64,000 nucleotides of DNA from Platycarya strobilacea (lineage: Eukaryota > Streptophyta > Magnoliopsida > Fagales > Juglandaceae). The translations under genes and the position numbers were made by a program. Location: contig CM072553.1 of assembly GCA_036898215.1 (NCBI GenBank), forward strand, positions 2,852,001 to 2,916,000, read 5' to 3'. The notes beneath the pieces were generated by a model. That model made no database searches. It was not told where the DNA came from and was given only the letters and a program-made list of their open reading frames with translations. Of this stretch, positions 22,491 to 34,106 are shown piece by piece (the stretch's first letter is position 1; each line of letters begins with the position of its first letter).

Positions 22491-23000
22491 TTACTTCATT
22501 CAAATCCAACGGGTTGAAAACGGCTCTCTGTTCTCCTCTGTTTCCTGGTTTTGCTTTGCATATCTTGGTTTCTTACAAACATAACTTAACAACCAAGACA
22601 TCACCATAGAATCCAAGACCTCTTGCGTGGTTCTAGCAATGCAAGCATGGGTTCGTAAAATCACAAAGCAAACGGTAACTCATCAGCAAATGAAGAACAG
22701 AGTAAAGAAAAAAGATGTGCTGAGATTATAAAATACTAGTGCAACATATGTTATGTAAAAAGGAGCATATATATACAACATTCAGAACTAAGGCTCTGTA
22801 TTATTAGATGAAGAAAGTGAAAGATAAGACATATTATTTCAAGTAGTACTTATCTTTGTGCATGTTGTGTTCAAATTTTCCAAGTTGTAGCTAGCAATCT
22901 AACAAAACAACTTCTAAACATGAGGAGTAAAATAAAATGTTATGTCCTGTGTACGTACCAGAGTTTAATGCACAAAGCTTCTTCACATCTTCACAACTTT
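22114..23000 (-). other. Orphan 3' flank of a lost DUF247 copy
   Basis: Positions 22260-22990 match the 3' flanks of copies C, D and I: words such as CTTTGTGCATGTTGTGTTCAAAT, and the region just after the stop codon, CAAAGCTTCTTCACATCTTCAC. No coding sequence follows. A (TA)n run lies at about 22454-22482, bracketed by two copies of TACTTCATTCAAATCCA. Confidence 0.65.
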
Positions 23001-23439
23001 GGTCGCCGCCGTCTGTCTCTAATTTCTCAAACTGTCGGAAATGAACCAATGAAGCAAAGCTGCTGTACTGCTCAACCGGAGACAATGAAGCTCCTCTCTG
23101 TTCCTAATTTCCGTCTTCGTTTCTTTTTTTTTTTCCTCACAAAAGTAGTACTGTTAGATTGGAGTCAACGATGAAGAAAAGAGATCATCGCTGATTTCAC
23201 CCACCACAGCGCATTACTACTCAAAACCTATCACGGCATCACACGCAGGAACTCCTTCTTATTCATTATGAAAATGTCGAAACATCAATCGCCTACCTAA
23301 CAAGACCTGGATGGCACGTTTTCTGATTAAAAAAATATAGATTAAATTGTATGTATTACATAATATTAAATTCTGAATAACTAAAAATATTTCTTTGATT
23401 TCACCCACCACAGCGCATTACTAATCAAAACCCATCACG
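23001..23439 (-). other. Orphan 5' flank joined directly to the 3' flank
   Basis: From about 23000 the sequence switches to the region otherwise found about 600 nt upstream of gene E (14246-14520). The whole coding part of this copy is therefore deleted between the two flanks. The phrase TTTCACCCACCACAGCGCATTACTA occurs twice (about 23194 and 23398). Confidence 0.65.
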
Positions 23440-23669
23440 GCTCCATGCTTTCTAACATTTCTTTAATGTTTTTTTTTTTTTTTTTTCTAACATTACTTGA
23501 TCCTTTTGATGATCAATTTCAACATTTTGTTTTTTCCATATGTCAAGCTCCATGTATAGCTTCCTGTGGAATCAAAAATATTAGGATGATGGTTCTTTCT
23601 AATTTAATGCTGAAAATCTGGTATTGGTTTTTACATTATACAACACGATAATTAATATAAGGGAAAATA
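23440..23669 (-). pseudogene. DUF247 5' remnant, resembling copy B
   Basis: Matches 5190-5490, the N-terminal coding start and upstream of copy B: TTTCTTTAATG, GATCAATTTCAACATTTTG, then TATAGCTTCCTGTGGAAT. A long T run (about 23468-23486) lies inside it. Too short and degenerate to code. Confidence 0.55.
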
Positions 23670-23674
23670 TAAAT

Positions 23675-26600
23675 TGTAACGCCCCCGTCTCGTGGGGGTC
23701 GGAGAGTTAATTCATATTATAAAATTTACATTTCAACAGAATAATTAAAAACTTAAAATTCTCCAATATTATATAAAACTTGATTCCAAAATCACTTTCC
23801 TCAATATCATCATTTCTGGAAATACTACGTCACAAAAATACAATAATACTTCGTTACTAAATCTTGTCAATACTCATTTAAACTCTTTATAATTAATCTA
23901 TCATTCCTAAAGTCATCTCACTCAATGCTTCATAATCTGATCCTCTACTGAAATATCCAAATTCATCTGAAAAATATTCAGAGATAAGGGGTGAGTTTAA
24001 CCACAACTCAGTAAGCAAAGGACATATACCAGAGTGCAAACATGAGCATTTACAAAATACTGTATGCAAAACAAAAATAATTCTCAGAGTTAATATGCAG
24101 AATAAAATATATTTTCAAATGTAACAGAGCGATCATTTTTAAATGATAAGAAATAAAGAATACTTTGGCATAACAAAACTGAGCATCATCGTCATTTCCA
24201 AACAGAACATCTTACAGAGCAGAGACCATGTTTAACTCCCGTGGTAGGGTTCTGCTAATCTCGGTGGCCAAACCAGGCAGAGACAGAGGTGAAACTTTCC
24301 CTTAATCATTCTCGGGGCCCCGAGTGTGCATATAGGAAAGTCCACAATAAATCAATTTGTTTCCAAAATGGTTGCACTTAGAGACAAAGAAGTTGGTACC
24401 AACCCAAACAGAGCAGAGACAGAGCAGAGTAGAGACAAAATCAGATACAAACCAGTATATTATGCCAAAGGTTTTTCAGAATCATCAAAATAACACATAG
24501 TTCCAAATTATTTTCAGAATCATTTTTATATAAATAAAACAGAGTCAGAGCATATCCATAAAATCAATGCACACTTTTTAGATCCTTAATATCGCTCTTT
24601 TTCACATCTCAGAAACAATATGACAAAAACTAAGCTCATGTTTGCACAATGCATGATAAAAATATTTTCCTCTTTATCACATAGATTTCATGAGTAATAC
24701 AAATAATTGACTGAGGTTGTTTTTCCCAAGTTCTCATTTATAACAAAAACATGCAAAGTTTTCAGAAAGTCAACCTTGATCTCAGAGTTGGTGTAAAGCC
24801 AAGTATAGGAACCTCGCATACCTGGACTCCTAAGCTTTTCAAAAATTTCCTCAATAATTTCGATCCACGATACTTGTCACCTATTAGTCACGTAACTTTT
24901 TGTCAATTTTCAATCGAACACATACTTCAATATTTAAGCCTAATATGCTAAAATAACCTATTGTTAATTCCTCACAAACCTAAAATTCTCCATCCTTAAC
25001 AAATATCATCAATCTCCAAAATCATCAACATCCATTTAATTTTTGACTGAGGTATTAAAAGAAGAAAAGCAAAATCGACACAACTTTCATTGAAAACACT
25101 TTTTCTCAAATAAAATATAAAATAGATAAAAGCTACAAGCGTCCAAAATTCAATAAATAAAAGCAAAGAGATAAATAACTTATTTATATTAAAATCTTTT
25201 AAAACGGAAAATTATAACTTTCGCTAACTCGGAAATACAACTCAAAAGTCACTGTTAAAGGTTTCAAAAAGTAAATTTTGTGCTTGCTATGCACCTCTAA
25301 AATTCATACCTTAAAAATATTTGTTGTTACAAAATTCACATCTTTATTTATTTAAAATAAAACCTTCACAAAAAAATAAATCAGACTCGAAATAAAACTC
25401 AATTAAAAGGCAGGATATTCTTAGTAATTAGAACACTCGGTGCATGGGTCCTAAGTGACACACGAAAACGTAAAGGAACAACGAAAGTTTGAAACTTTCA
25501 GATCAAACCATGCAGCAGAGGTGTTCATACTCACCAAGAGAAGAATCGGTACGCCGTGCTGGGAAGTGGCAGAGGTTATATATATCGGCGACACAAGATG
25601 GATGACTACCGTGGCGCAACGGGGGGCAACGAGCCAGTGACTGAAGTAACAGTCGTCGGAGATAGAGACTGCTAGATAGAGGGTACACGGCGGCACTGGA
25701 CTTACACAGTGGCTATTGCCCGAGACACTCATGTGGGGACAGCTCATGAATGGCCTATGTGCTCTGTTTCGGAGAACAAAAACAGGGGCGGAATTTCTTT
25801 TCTGTTAACCAAAAGGCATGAGGCTCACGGTAGTGTTATCCGGGGTGGGTTTAGGTGCCTGGGAAAGGTTGTTAGGTGGTTGTGCCGATTGGCTGTGACG
25901 TGGTGCATAATGGTTCATTCGCGCATGTGAGGTAGTGAACGGTGGGGGAAACGGAATGGCTGCGGTTGTTCGTGGTGCATGACAGTGAGAGAACGAGAGA
26001 AGTTTGGGTAGACAATTAGACGCGGCTTTGCTCTATTTTTAGGTGCATGAAACAGAGGCTTTTCGATTTTATTCACGGTGGTTGTGACTTGGCAGGTTAG
26101 TATGGAGTAGAATGAGGCCGTCTTCTTCCCGCAAGGAACACTGTGACTGGTTGTCCGTGAGGTCTACTTTCATGGTTTCAAGAGCATAAGATGTTGTTGT
26201 TACAGTGAAATTCACAAGAGAATCTGATAGAGGTATTGGGCGTAAAAATAAAGAGGATGGAGATGAAACTGTCTGGTGGGTAGAACAGAAAATAAAATAA
26301 AGTAATAACTACTGATACGAGGCGAACGAGAGAGAGAGAGAGAGAGTCTGTGGAGAAGTGGACGAAGTTATCAAATATGTATAAAAGTACGGAGATTACT
26401 ATGCACAAAGAATAATTGTAACGAAAGAAATATACTATGCAGTTATGGGAGGATAGTTATAGGAGAGGTTAGAGAAACTGAAAATGCATCTTTCCGTTCA
26501 GTTTGCTGTTGCGAGATGGGGGCTGGTAGTATGCTGCATGCTGCGAAACTTACGTGCATGGAGGCCAGTGATTGCTGCTGATTCTGCTGGATGGGCGTTA

Positions 26601-27113
26601 GCCGAGTAGAATGGTGAGGGAAAGAAAGAAACGTGCATGTGTGGTGTAGAGCGCGAAAATAGAAATACTAAAATTTGAAATTTTGAAACGTGTTTTTATC
26701 CTATAAATAAGTTTGATGGTTGAAAACTCTAGGAGAAAAATAAGGGATAACATCAAATGTTTGTGGGGAGGAACATGCATATCAGCCCCTAAAGGCTGAG
26801 ATACGCACGTATGCATGTGAGTGAGAATTGAGTTGTGTATATATGGTAAAAGGAAAGAAGACATCTAGCATGTTTGAAATAAAAGACATACAAAGAAATA
26901 AATCATGTGTTGGAAACACTAAATTAAATTTGATTTTGATTTAACATAAAATAAAATAATATAACTTACCAATAAAAAGATTTATAACAAAACTTTAAAG
27001 CAAAAAAGCAAAAAACATATAATAAAAATATAAGTTTGATTTATAACAAACTTAAAAAGAAAAAAAAAACATAGATCTTCAAAGCAAAAGTTTTAGGCCT
27101 ACAAGCAAAACCT
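23675..27113 (-). repeat. 3' (left) LTR of LARD element, end truncated
   Basis: Aligned by eye to 28286-31640 over its whole length with scattered substitutions of about 5-7%. Homology stops after TTTTAGGCCTA at about 27111; the right LTR continues for about 70 more bases to GTTACA. Confidence 0.78.
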
Positions 27114-28285
27114 AAAATTTATCAGCTACAACCATTCCACGCCGAGCTTTAATTATAAGGTTGAATCTAATAATGACTCTGAATTCTCCGCATAATCCAT
27201 GAATCCCCTACCAGTATCAAAACAAACTCTCAAAATATCAAATCACTAAAACCACGCCACCGCTGCACATTTTGACAACTTATAATCTTAGATACCTTAT
27301 TGCACAATTATCATAAATCGATTCCTTAACAAATGCAAAGATCTACAACCTCAAATCCGCAAGACACATTACACAAGTGCCAAAGCCTTATAAATCATTC
27401 AAAAATCATATCCTAGCGCCCACAAAAATTCCATGACCTTAAATCTCATCAAATGACTTTTACAAATGTGTAGCATCTCTAAATATCAAAGTTCCAAAAA
27501 TTCAATCCTTAAAATCTGTAAAACCTCAAAAATAACATACCCTCTCGACAAGTAGTCAAATTATCCTTAACTCATCGAACCAAAAATGACCGCCAAAGAT
27601 AAACAATTAAGTATGATCCTAAAAAATACTTACACCCTTAGCACTCAAATTCCTAATCCTCCATACCCATTTGCACAACTAGTACTGCACTTCAAAAGGT
27701 CCAAATCCAATTAATAACCTAAAATAACTTCAAAATCCAATTAATAACCTAAAATAACTTTACCCACTCCACAATCCATGAACCTCATAAAAAGGTAGGG
27801 AAATAAACTCTAAAACTATCATATCACTGCAATCACGCTTCCGCTGCACACTCTAATAACTCGCAACCCTTATATTTAAATCAAATCTAAACCTCTGGTT
27901 CCTAACCAAGACTTGTTCCACAAGGTTAAACTAAAATCTAAATTCCTAGTTTTCCATCAGTCAAATAAAGTATGCAAAATCTCAAACCTCAAATTTCGTA
28001 TTCCACCTTCCATGAGTATGTAAACGTGGCAGCCTTATATCTCATTAAAAATCATATCTTGGGCGTATAGAATTTTAAAACCTCAAGTCCTATCAAACTT
28101 CTCATATAGTATGTAAAATCTCTCATTTGGCTTTCTTTCAAACCTATGACAACTTTAAAATCTAAACCTTAAATCATATCCGACTCATGCCAACATAATC
28201 CACCAATTGAATTTAAAATCTCAAATTCCTAAAATCTCACCGCATAAAATCTGTAGAACCTTAAAACCTTTGCTCTGATACCATC
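27114..28285 (-). other. LARD internal region, non-coding
   Basis: No protein homology. It contains a tandem duplication of AAATCCAATTAATAACCTAA (about 27714 and 27734) and a more distant diverged pair around CCACGCCACCGCTGCACA (about 27252) and CACGCTTCCGCTGCACA (about 27835). The primer site complement closes it at 28272-28283. Confidence 0.6.
28272..28283 (-). other. Primer binding site of LARD element
   Basis: GCTCTGATACCA on the plus strand, that is TGGTATCAGAGC on the minus strand, two bases inside the right LTR. Confidence 0.8.
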
Positions 28286-31200
28286 TGTAACGCCCTGGTC
28301 CCGTAGGGGTCGGAGAGTTAATTCTTATTACAAAATTCACATTTCAACAGAATAATTAAAGACTTAAAATTCTCTAATATTATATAAAACTTGATTCCAA
28401 AATCACTTTTCTCAATATCATTATTTCTGGAAATACTACGTCAAAAAAATACAAGAATACTTCCTTACTAAATCTTGTCAATACTCATTCAAACTTTTTA
28501 TGATTAATCTATCATTCCTAAAGTCATCTCACCCAATGCTTCATAATTTGATCCTTCACTGAAATATCCAAATTCATCTGAAAAATATTCAGAGATAAGA
28601 TGTTAGCTTAACCACAACTCAGTAAGCGAAGGACATATACCAGAGTGCAAACATAAGCATTTACAAAATACTGTATGCAAAACAAAAATAATTCTCAGAG
28701 TTAATATGCAGAATAAAACATATTTTCAAATGTAACAGAGCGATCATTTTTAAATGATAAGAAATAAAGAATACTTTGATATAACAAAACTGAGCATCAT
28801 CGTCATATCCAAATAAAGTATCTTACAGAGCAGAGACCATGTTTAACCTCCCGTTGTAGGGTTGTGCTAATCCCGGTGGCCAAACCAGGCAGAGACAGAG
28901 GTGAAACTTTCCCTTAATCATTCTGGGAGCCCCGAGTGTGCACACAGGAAAGTCCACAATAAACTAATTTGTTTCCAAAATGGGTGCACTCAAAGACAGA
29001 GAACTTGGTACCAACCCAAACAGAGCAGAGCAAAGCAGAGTAGAGACAGAGTCATATACAAACCAGTATATCATGCCAAAGATTTTTCAGAATCATCAAA
29101 ATAACACATAATTCCAAATTATTTTCAGAATCATTCTTATATAAATAAAACAGAGTAAGAGCATATTCATAAAATCAATGCACACTTTTTAGATCCTCAA
29201 TATTGCTCTTTTTCACATCTCAGAAACAACATGACAAAAACTAAGCTATGTCTGCACAATGCATGATAAAAATATTTTCCTCTTTATCACATAGATTTCA
29301 TGAGTAATACAAATAATTGACTGAGGTTGTTTTTCCCAAGTTCTCATTTATAATAAAAACATGCAAAGTATTCAAAAAGTCAATCTCGGTCTCAGAGTTG
29401 GTGTAAAGCCAAGTATAGGAACCTCGCATACCTGGACTCCTAAGCTTTTCAAAAATTTCCTCAATAATTTCGATCCACGATACTTGTCACCTATTAGTCA
29501 CGTAACTTTTTGTCAATTTTCAATCGAACACATACTTCAATATTTAAGCCTAATATGCTAAAATAACCTATTGTTAACTCCTCACGAACCTAAAATTCTC
29601 CATCCTTAAGAAATATCATCAATCTCAAAAATCCTCAACATCCGTTTAATTTTTGACTGAGGTATTAAAAGAAGAAAGGCGAAATCGACACAACTTTCAT
29701 TGAAAACACTTTTTCTCAAATAAAATATAAAATAGATAAAAGCTACAAACGTCCAAAATTCAATAAATAAAAGCAAAGAGATAAATAACTTATTTATATT
29801 AAAATCTTTTAAAGTGGAAAATTATAACTTTTGCTAACTCGGAAATAAGAATCAAAAGTCACTGTTAAAGGTTATAAAAAGTAAATTTTGTACTTGCTGT
29901 GCACCTCTAAAATTCATATCTTAAAAATATTTATTGTTACAAAATTCACATCTTTATTTATTTAAAATAAAATCTTCACAAAAAAATAAATGAAATAAAA
30001 CCCAATTAAAAGGTAGGATATTCTTAGTAAATAGAACACTCGGTGCATGGGTCCTAAGTGACACACGAAAATGTAAAGGAACAATGAAAGTTTGAAACTT
30101 TCAAATCAAACCATGCAGCAGAGGTGTTCATACTCACCAAGAGAAGAACCGGTACGCCGTGCTGGGAAGTGGCGGAGGTTATATATGTCGGCGACACAAG
30201 ATAGATGAATACCATGGCACAACGGGGGGCAACGAGCCTGTGACTGAAGTAACAGTCGTCGGAGATAGAGACTGCCGGATGGAGGGTACACGGCGGCACT
30301 GGACTTACACAGTGGCTATTGCCCAAGACACTCGTGTGGGGACAGCTCATGAATGGCCTATGTGCTCTGTTTTGGAGAACAAAAACAGGGGCGGAATTTC
30401 TTTGGTGTTAACCGAAAGGCATGAGGCTCACGGTGGTGTTATCTGGGGTGGGTTCACGGTGCTTGGGAAAGGTTGTTAGGTGGTGGTGCCTATTGGCTGT
30501 GATGTGGTGCATGATGGTTCATTCGCGCATGTGAGGCAGTGAACGGTGGGGGAAACGGAATGGCTGCGGTTGTTCTTGGTCCATGACAGTGAGAGAACGA
30601 GAGAAGCTTGGGTAGAAAATTAGACCGACTTTGCTCTATTTTTAGGTGCATGAAACAGAGGCTTTCGATTTTATTCACGGTGGTTGTGACTTGGCAGGTT
30701 AGTGTGGAGTAGAATGAGGCCGTCTTCTTCCCGCGAGGAACACTGTGACTGGTTGTCGGTGAGGTCTACTTTCATGGTTCCAAGAGCATAAGATGTTGTT
30801 GTTACGGTGAAATTCACAAGAGAATCTGATAGAGGTGTTGGGTGTAAAAATAAAGAGGATGGAGATGAAACCGTCTGGTGGGTAGAACAGAAAATAAAAT
30901 AAAGTAATAACTACTGATACGAGGCAAACGAGAGAGAGAGAGTCTGTGGAGAAGTGGACGAAGTTATCGAATATGTATAAAAGTACGGAGATTACTATGC
31001 ACAGATAATAGTTGCAACGAAAGAAAGATATTGTGCAATTATGGGAGGATAGTTATAGGAGAGGTTAGAGAAACTGAAAAGGCATCTTTCCGTTCGGTTT
31101 GCTGTTGCGAGATGGGGGCTGGTAGTATGCTGCATGCTGTGAAACTTACGTGCATGGAGGCCAGTGATTGCTGCTGATTTTGCTGGATGGGCGTTAGCCG

Positions 31201-31713
31201 AGTGGAATGGTGAGGGAAAGAAAGTAACGTGCATGTGTGGTGTAGAGCACGAAAATAGAAATACTAAAATTTGAAATTTTGAAACATGTCTTCATCTTAT
31301 AAATAAGTTTGATGGTTGAAAACTCTAGGAGAAAAATAAGGGATAACGTCAAATGTTTATGGGGAGGAACATGCATATCAGCCCCTAAAGGCAGAGATAC
31401 GCGTATATGCATGTGAGTGAGAATTGAGTTGTGTATATATGGTAAAAGGAAAGAAGAAAGCTAGCATGTTTGAAATAAAAGACATGCAAAGAAATAAATC
31501 ATGAGTTGGAAACACTAAATTAAATTTGATTTCGATTTAACATAAAATAAAATAATATAACTTACCAATAAAAAGATTTATAACAAAACTATCAAACTTA
31601 AAAAGAAAAAAAAAACATAGATCTTCAAAGCAAAAGTTTTAGGCCTATAATTTATTTAAAAACAAATAAAATAAAATCTTGAAAATAAAGTGACATTGGA
31701 ACCGAGAGTTACA
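28286..31713 (-). repeat. 5' (right) LTR of LARD element
   Basis: 3428 bp, from TGTAACGCCC to GAGAGTTACA on the plus strand. A TATA-like stretch near 31295-31305 would sit about 0.4 kb inside the U3 end on the minus strand. Confidence 0.8.
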
Positions 31714-31718
31714 TAAAT

Positions 31719-32533
31719 AAACTCTGGTGAGTACAAGCCCATTAATATCCCAATAGTATCAATAATAACAAAGCTATAAACTTGTATGTTAATTAGATAT
31801 AAAGACACAAAAAACACTTCATTCAAATCCCTTGGGTTGATAGCATGACCTCCACTTTTGTTGCACGAAATTCATCTCCTCTTGCGCTCCTCCAATCTCA
31901 GCACGTATATGTGTTCCTGCAAAAAAAGTTCATAATTTAACAATTTACCTCTTAAATCCACATCCTCTTTGATCGAACTTGTTTTCATATAGTAAATCAC
32001 AAATTGCTCCAAATCAAGCAACCAAATGGTGAATGATGCAAAGAGAACATTGATATCATACAATTCATTGGACATCATGTAAATCACGGATGGGATAACA
32101 TCGAACGATGATTTTTTGTACTTTATTCTGAGAACTTGTCTGAGTAAGCAATGAGGAAAACACAACTTAACAACAAAGAAATTACCATAGAATCCAAGAC
32201 CAGATCACATATGGTGCTATCAAACACAAGGGTTTTGGCAAATCACAAAGCAATCTGTAACTCAGCAAATGCAAAACAGAGTAAAGAATGAAAATGTGCT
32301 GAAGTCGAAGATATTAGTACCACGTTGTTTTGTTATGAAAATCTGTAACTTTGCACTAATAGATGAAGAAAGTGAAGATAAGTCATTATTTCAAACATTA
32401 GTTATCTTTGTGCATGTTATGTTCAAATTTTCCAAGCTGTTGCTAGAGATCTAAAAATTAATTAATTTCAATACATAATGAGTAAAATAATTATGTCCTA
32501 CCAGAATTTCAAGCGCAAAGCTTCTTCACATCT
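31719..32533 (-). other. 3' UTR and flank of DUF247 copy D with probable intron
   Basis: Matches the 3' flanks of copies C and I. On the minus strand a donor (CTG/GTAGGA at 32501-32500) lies just after the copy D stop codon, and an acceptor with a T run plus GCAG/G ends at 31917, predicting an intron of about 585 nt in the 3' UTR. The 97-residue open frame at 31872-32165 spans that acceptor and is not conserved in the other copies, so I do not call it a gene. Confidence 0.55.
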
Positions 32534-34106
32534 TCACATCTTCACAATTTCGACGATGGTGCATATAAATTGTGCGAGAGTGAGCAACAGTAAGATACTA
32601 GCAGCTGCAGTAGAAGCTATTCTCCAAGGAGTGCTGAAATAATCACGTTTCAAGGCAGCCTTCCAAATACGCTTTGGGTCCTCATAGAATGCATTCAAAT
32701 CTTCAAACAAATTACGATGAGCAGACAACCTGCCAGTATATGGGACATTCGTGCCCAGATTATTGAGGAAAGAAGCCACTTTCTTGCTGCTGCCAAGCCC
32801 ATTAATGACGATTCCTTTTGCAATAAGTAAATCCACGTCTTTGGGAGTGGTTATTAGGAAAGTCAACAGCACAATGTAGTTTGTAAAATGTCGCTTAAAT
32901 CGATAATGGCATATCTCAAATGCTGTGACGTTTCTATAAATAGTCTCCGTCTCATTATACAATTCTATGCATGGAATTTCGAACGTTCCCTTGGTGAATT
33001 TCAGGTCAAGTAAGCATTTACTTGAGCTCACCTTAAACTTCACTCCAGCCTCGTCCAACTGGTTTGCAGTATATAAATGATCAGCCCTAGCAGGATTTGT
33101 TCCATTTGGTGGCAGCTTTTTGGATGATGGAACAAAAAATGCTCTTGCCAAACCAACCTGCAAGTGCCTAATTGGCAGGTCAAGTAAGCATTTGCATGAG
33201 CTCGCTTTAAACTTCACGGTAGCCTCGTTCAACTGGCTTGCAGTATCTAAATGATCAGCACTAGCAGGATTACTTCCATGTGGTGACAGCTTTCTCGATG
33301 ACGAAAGAAAAAATGCTCTGGCCAAATCAGTAAAGTGTCTAATTTCATACTCTTCATGATTTTGATGCAATTTCTGGTTGTTAAGTATTTCAACATACGA
33401 ATTGCAATCGAACTGAAGGAAGGATGCTCACAATTCAGTACACGTGCATGGCGGAATAATATCTTAAGAATAAAGAAAGGAAGTTGATTTTCAAGTAACT
33501 GTAAGTCCATCAATAACGTACTGAACGTTGAAGGGTCTAACTCTGCATTGAATTGGAAACATACCATGCAGAAAAATTCGATAAGAAAGATCCCATCCAC
33601 CAAAATTAGTTTCACGAAATCGTCACTGCTAAGCTTGATGCTTTCTGCATAACAATCACGCACTCTTTTTTCATGGACCTTTATGTCGTTTACTAAAATC
33701 TCCACATTGACCTTAATCCGCTTATGTATGAATCTCTTAAAATATTTCAGTTTCAACTTTTCCATCGGTTCTAATCTTTTGTTGCCATGGTGAAAAGGCC
33801 CTATCGATATATATAATCTGAGGCGTGTAGGCTTCCTCATTCAATTTGCGAAGCCGAGTTGGAATCCTGTAGATACAACACTCCTTTGATGATAAAGGAG
33901 GGTCCAAGCTGCTTCCAAGCATTTCTTTGATGCTAATTACCAACTGATCATCTCTATGTTGATTTCCATTTCCACTACTCAAAAGTGTATGGAGCTTCCT
34001 GATTGAATATTTGATGAATTTCAGATTCATTTTGATTTCCATTTGTGACTGAAGCAGTTTCCACTTCGTGTTGGATTTCTTGATCATCACTTGTTGATTT
34101 TTCCAT
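32534..34106 (-). pseudogene. DUF247 pseudogene, copy D, with duplicated internal module
   Basis: ATG at 34106-34104 begins MEKSTSDDQEIQHEVETAS. The frame breaks near 33985 (the extra T shared with copy C), again near 33815 (extra bases in the SIGPFHHG region) and near 33350. The last 278 residues (33370-32534) are open and hold two tandem copies of a 57-residue module (RHFTDLARAFF...KCLLDLP and RHLQVGLARAFF...KCLLDLK). They continue with IPCIELYNETETIYRN, KDVDLLIAKGIVINGLGSSK, DLNAFYEDPKRIWKAALKRD and a hydrophobic tail (ILLLLTLAQFICTIVEIVKM). The domain is complete except for the frameshifts, so decay is fairly recent. Confidence 0.87.

Larger units (their letters stand above)
23675..31713 (-). 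mobile_element. Large non-coding LTR element (LARD type), TSD taaat
   Basis: Two direct repeats of about 3.4 kb, both beginning TGTAACGCCC on the plus strand, enclose about 1.2 kb. The target duplication taaat is at 23670-23674 and 31714-31718. The outer ends are inverted (TGTAAC/GTTACA). A primer site complement GCTCTGATACCA at 28272-28283 just inside the right LTR shows minus-strand orientation. The interior contains no gag or pol homology on either strand, so it would depend on a partner. Very long LTRs with a short non-coding centre fit large retrotransposon derivatives. The left LTR lacks the last roughly 70 bp present in the right one, and no polypurine tract is evident, so a deletion occurred there. 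Confidence 0.8.

Noticed and set aside
31872..32165. 97-residue open frame resembling one at 5704-5892
   Set aside because: It lies across the presumed 3'-UTR intron and its acceptor. The similarity simply reflects duplicated flank DNA, and the third copy (55640-55920) does not keep the frame.
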